From NCBI GenBank assembly GCA_037577475.1, contig CM075192.1:29762522-29826521 (forward strand): a stretch of DNA of 64,000 nt, in the 5' to 3' direction. Below the pieces are notes generated by a model. That model was not told the DNA's origin, ran no database searches, and saw nothing but the letters and a program-made list of their open reading frames with translations. Below, in pieces: positions 60,640 to 64,000 of this stretch. The position numbers were made by a program, and so were the translations under genes. Every line of letters begins with the position of its first letter. The first letter of the stretch is position 1. Origin of the DNA: Chaunax sp. Z400 (taxonomy: Eukaryota > Chordata > Actinopteri > Lophiiformes > Chaunacidae).

Positions 60640-60790
60640 GGAAACATCAGTGAAGACCCATTCCACCCAGGACACAACCTGTTCAGACTTCCCCTCTAGT
60701 AGGTGCTACAGAGCGCTGTCCACTAAAACAACCAGATACAGGAACAGTTTGTTACCACAGGCCATCAGTGATGAACAGTTCAGTCAGTCA
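60640..60790 (+). mobile_element. Possible LINE ORF tail fragment
   Basis: A short frame reading SSRCYRALSTKTTRYRNSLL followed by PQAI resembles the R.L..KT.R..NSF.P.A end of fish non-LTR retrotransposon polymerases. It lies directly downstream of the olfactory receptor relic and is in the same 124-codon frame. Recognition is from pattern memory only. Confidence 0.4.
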
Positions 60791-60849
60791 TACAGTATCA
60801 ACACCAAACATACAGTATACTTACATACACATTGTTATATTTTATAGTT

Positions 60850-62136
60850 TAAGTAAACATCATGCAGTAAAGGCTACTTATACATGGGTATACTGTACAT
60901 TAATGACTGAAATTAACATACATTAAATACATTGAAATAAAATGTCACTCAGTAAAGAGAATACCACAACCAAGGAGACGTCCCATGGCCCATCACTCCA
61001 CAAAGTTTAGTGGAGGTTCGTCAAGTAGTTTTTATGTTAGGAGGGAAAATGTTTTGCCATGGAAAGTAATTATTGGATCCACCCATTTATCTGCGCCAAA
61101 ATAAAAGGGGGCGTCTCCTGGCCCATGCCTCATCCTTCAACTAAATTGGGTAGAAATGTGTTGTGTAGTTTTTGTGTAATCCTGCTGACAAACAGACCAA
61201 CCAACTAAGTTTCCGGCAAATCAGTCGCAATGTTATGGATCTGCCCCTCTATCTGGATCTGAACCAAAATTGAATGGGTTCTTTGTTGATCTGTGCCCCA
61301 CTTCTTCACAAAGCGTTGTGGAAATCAGTTCAGTGGTTTTTGTATAATTAGGGAAAAAGTTGAAAACTGCCCTACATAGGAATGTGAACTAATTTATGGA
61401 TCCATCCCTTTATCTAGAACTGTACCTAAATGTTATCTTTCCTGGCCCACACCTCATCCCGCTACCCAGTTTCATGAAAATCTATGTGGTATTTTTTGTG
61501 TAGTCCTGTTTAAAAAAAAGTTGTGAAAACAACCTCTTTGCCACAAGTTATAGTATATATTTAATAAAGATATAAGAAAACTTCTCTTGGTGCCCAACTT
61601 TGGTCCAAATTGATTAGATGTGTGAGCAGACGTCAGTAGCAAACTGTAGTGTTAATTAATGATGTAATTATTTTTTATTTTTTATTTGTATTCTATATAA
61701 TGTGCAGAAGTTTTATGTGGAATGATTTGAGTTTTACTGGAAGAAAATTTTCCTCCAAGTTTTTCCCCACCAAAATAAGACACATAAACACTGATATCTG
61801 TTCTATTGGTTTGTAACAGACTGTCCTGGTGATAAACTGGGCCTGACCTGCTGGGATTCTTGTTCTGGGAGGGTATAAAGGTGATCCTGCAGCTGACAGA
61901 AGAGGCTGCAGCTGTAGCTCAGCAGGAACCTGAACTCTCTGTGATGTTTCATTAAGAAATGTTGGAGTCCTTTTTAAAAGCAATTTAAGTTTTGATGGAC
62001 GTCTAACTGTCCTTGTTTTTTCTTTTCTTGCCTTCTTCTTTTCTTTCTTGTGCAGCTGCTTGGCTCTTAACCAGAACAGCTGTTTGTCGTCTGAGCTCCC
62101 TCTTTATTGTACCGCTAGGTTTGTATTTTAATAAGG
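60850..62136. other. Upstream region of the olfactory receptor
   Basis: 61000-61560 is an old dispersed repeat of family B (AATCCTGCTGACAAACAGAC, CCCATGCCTCATCC, TTTTTGTGTAGTCCTG). A TATA-like GGTATAAAGG at about 61870-61879 lies 260 bases before the receptor ATG and could mark its promoter. A pyrimidine-rich stretch ending CTTGTGCAG at about 62048-62056 could be the acceptor of a 5' UTR intron, common in olfactory receptor genes. Confidence 0.45.
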
Positions 62137-63132
62137 ATGATGCTAAATTCAACTTCATCAACTTTATCTTATTTTATTCTTGGATCTTATTTTGATGTTG
62201 GAAACATCAGATATTTGTATTTTTCTATAACTGCTTTCCTTTACGCTGTCATTATTCTGGTCAACACGTCTCTCATTGCTCTGATCTGCATGAACAGAAG
62301 TTTACATGAACCCATGTACATCTTTCTGTGCAGCCTGTTTGTAAATCAGCTGTATGGTAGTACAGGGTTGTTTCCATTCCTTCTGATTCAGATTCTCTCT
62401 GACGTTCACACGGTTTCTGCTGCTTTCTGTTTCCTGCAGATCTTCTGTGTTTATTCATATGCGACTGTAGAGTTCTGTACTTTAGCCATCATGTCTTATG
62501 ACAGATACTTTGCTATCTGTTGTCCTCTACAATATAACACACATATGACAATTAACAAGGTGATTAAATGTGTTGTTGTAATCTGGCTGTACTCTTTTGT
62601 GAAAGTCTTAATTACTTTATCTTTAAACATTCGTTTGAAACTTTGTGGAAACATCTTAAACAATTTATATTGTCATAATTATCTTGTTGTTAAGTTGGCC
62701 TGTTCTAACACCAAAGTGAACAACATTTATGGACTTTTTACTACTGTTCTCACTGTCTTAGTGCCTCTGACTCCAATCCTTTTCTCTTACATTAAAATTC
62801 TTCAGGTTTGTTTTTCTGGTTCCAAACAGACCAAACAAAAAGCTGTGAGTACCTGCACACCTCACCTTGTGTCACTGTTGAATTTTTCTTTTGGCTGCTG
62901 CTTTGAAATCATTCAGAGTCGGTTTGATATGACCAGTTTACCCAGTATGCTGCGAATAATCCTGTCTTTGTATTTCCTCATCATGCAGCCACTTATGAAT
63001 CCCTTCATGTATGGACTGCAACTGTCCAAGATACGGAAAACATTTTCATTCTGTTATGAAATGTTGGCTGGTCACAGAGTAAAAACTGATGCTAAATTAT
63101 ATGTAACACCTACTCTGAAATGTATTGATTGA
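62137..63132 (+). CDS. Olfactory receptor, fish type, single exon, intact
   Basis: Rhodopsin-like GPCR of the odorant receptor family, acting at olfactory neuron cilia through the Gs-like Golf. 331 residues, no break. N-glycosylation site NST at 4-6. TM1 carries N43 (ILVNTSL). LHEPMY at 56-61 is the family's intracellular loop 1 motif. C98 is the conserved extracellular Cys. MSYDRYFAIC around D122-R123-Y124 is the TM3 motif. KAVSTCTPH at 235-243 is the TM6 motif. PLMNPFMY at 285-292 is the TM7 motif. The start may be Met1 or the adjacent Met2. The sequence looks like the water-soluble-odorant (class I / delta-like) teleost receptors, but I cannot assign the subfamily. It is a lone receptor in this window apart from the relic at 60485, so a cluster may continue to the right. 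Confidence 0.93.
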   Translation: MMLNSTSSTLSYFILGSYFDVGNIRYLYFSITAFLYAVIILVNTSLIALICMNRSLHEPMYIFLCSLFVNQLYGSTGLFPFLLIQILSDVHTVSAAFCFLQIFCVYSYATVEFCTLAIMSYDRYFAICCPLQYNTHMTINKVIKCVVVIWLYSFVKVLITLSLNIRLKLCGNILNNLYCHNYLVVKLACSNTKVNNIYGLFTTVLTVLVPLTPILFSYIKILQVCFSGSKQTKQKAVSTCTPHLVSLLNFSFGCCFEIIQSRFDMTSLPSMLRIILSLYFLIMQPLMNPFMYGLQLSKIRKTFSFCYEMLAGHRVKTDAKLYVTPTLKCID

Positions 63133-64000
63133 AAACTGGTTATAAAAAAACATGAGAGGCTGCTGATTAAATGATGTTAAAATAAGTAACTAAATAAAGC
63201 CAAAGTCTAATTGGTACAATTATAAGCACTAAATAGCTGTTAAAAATATATTGATGTTGAAAACATTAATCAAGACGGATATGTTGTTTCTGTGACACAT
63301 ATATGTTGGCAAATAATTTCCACTCCTTCCTGGAGTGGAAATTAATTTCCAGATTCTGGACATTTATTTCCCAGATATTGAGACGGATATTCAACATTAA
63401 ACACTTTCCCCCACGAGAGGTTACAAGCTGCTTTAAAGGAAAAAGATGAACTATTCATGAATATTTGGTCACCTTTCCTGGACTATTTACATTCTGATGT
63501 TTATTCCTACTTCTGAGGCGTAAACATTATGCCTCTCGTAGCCCCGACCATAAGACATACAATATGACACAGTTACTACTGATGAACACATGCACACATA
63601 ACGAACTGGAAACTCTGAAAACTGTTGTGCTTATTCTCATTTGAGTAATTAACTTATTTGATGTCTATTTTGGTCTAATTTTGTGTTTGTTTCTTTTTTT
63701 ATCTCATTTTCTTCTCTTTTCCTTTGTCTTTATGATTATTATTGTTTTTATTTTTTTAAATTCACTATTTCTCTATACTTTGGTTTGATGTGTTATATGG
63801 CTACCTGGGGTGGGGGTATTGTGTGTTGTGTTATTAATGTTTAAAATTCAATAAAAAGTATTTTTTTAAAAGACGGATATTTTGGTATCTGGCCTTTAAG
63901 GCCTTACTGAGATGAATTTTAGATTCTATCCTGGATTTTCATAGAAGGAGAAAAATGGTCTCTTATCCTGGTTCTGGTGCTGCTGCATTCTGGATTCTGA
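63133..64000. other. 3' flank of the olfactory receptor
   Basis: AT-rich, no coding frame. Possible poly(A) signal AATAAA at about 63193. A 13-base inverted repeat with a 5-base loop lies at 63314-63344 (TAATTTCCACTCC / GGAGTGGAAATTA). Another AATAAA occurs at about 63850 after a T-rich stretch. Confidence 0.55.

Overview
The window is nuclear DNA from a bony fish, most likely a spiny-rayed (percomorph) teleost. It carries compact vertebrate genes with GT-AG introns, very abundant CA/TG and CTGT microsatellites, minisatellites, Tc1-like and hAT-like transposon remnants, tRNA-derived SINE remnants and an intact fish-type olfactory receptor. Gene models were built by hand: exon ends were chosen from GT/AG sites, reading-frame phase, and resemblance to the vertebrate families as I remember them. 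No database search was run.

Layout. 1-950: minisatellite in an intron of abcf3. 950-6553 (minus): the 5' part of abcf3, 14 exons covering the N-terminus, the first ABC cassette and the start of the linker; the gene continues past the left edge. 6554-7683: shared head-to-head promoter interval. 7684-30751 (plus): lrch3, 20 common coding exons plus two alternative last exons, one encoding a membrane anchor (27285-27482) and one a soluble end (30605-30751). 30752-35570: gene-free. 35571-38740 (plus): rpl35a, with a TOP-like first exon and four coding exons. 39446-40146: decayed Tc1-like transposon. 40651-57842 (plus): abcg1, 15 coding exons, 673 residues, apparently complete. 57843-62136: gene-free stretch with SINE, LINE and olfactory-receptor debris. 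62137-63132 (plus): an intact single-exon olfactory receptor.

Function. The genes are not an operon and share no single pathway. abcf3 (soluble ABC ATPase) and rpl35a (60S protein) relate to translation, lrch3 is an LRR plus calponin-homology cytoskeletal/membrane adaptor, abcg1 is a sterol-exporting half-transporter, and the last gene is an odorant receptor. The lrch3-rpl35a pairing is also known in mammals and supports the lrch3 name.

The most unusual aspect is how often tandem repeats touch splice junctions. The clearest case is an array after lrch3 exon 10 (19275-19905) that repeats the exon's own 5' splice-site motif, CAG|GTACAC, about 33 times with no stop codon. A minisatellite in abcg1 intron 2 likewise repeats a pyrimidine-rich 3' splice-site-like motif about 16 times. 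(TG)n abuts an abcf3 acceptor, (CA)n starts at two lrch3 donors, and CTGT arrays precede two lrch3 acceptors. I saw no clearly new protein system; the novelty is in this repeat/splice-site architecture.
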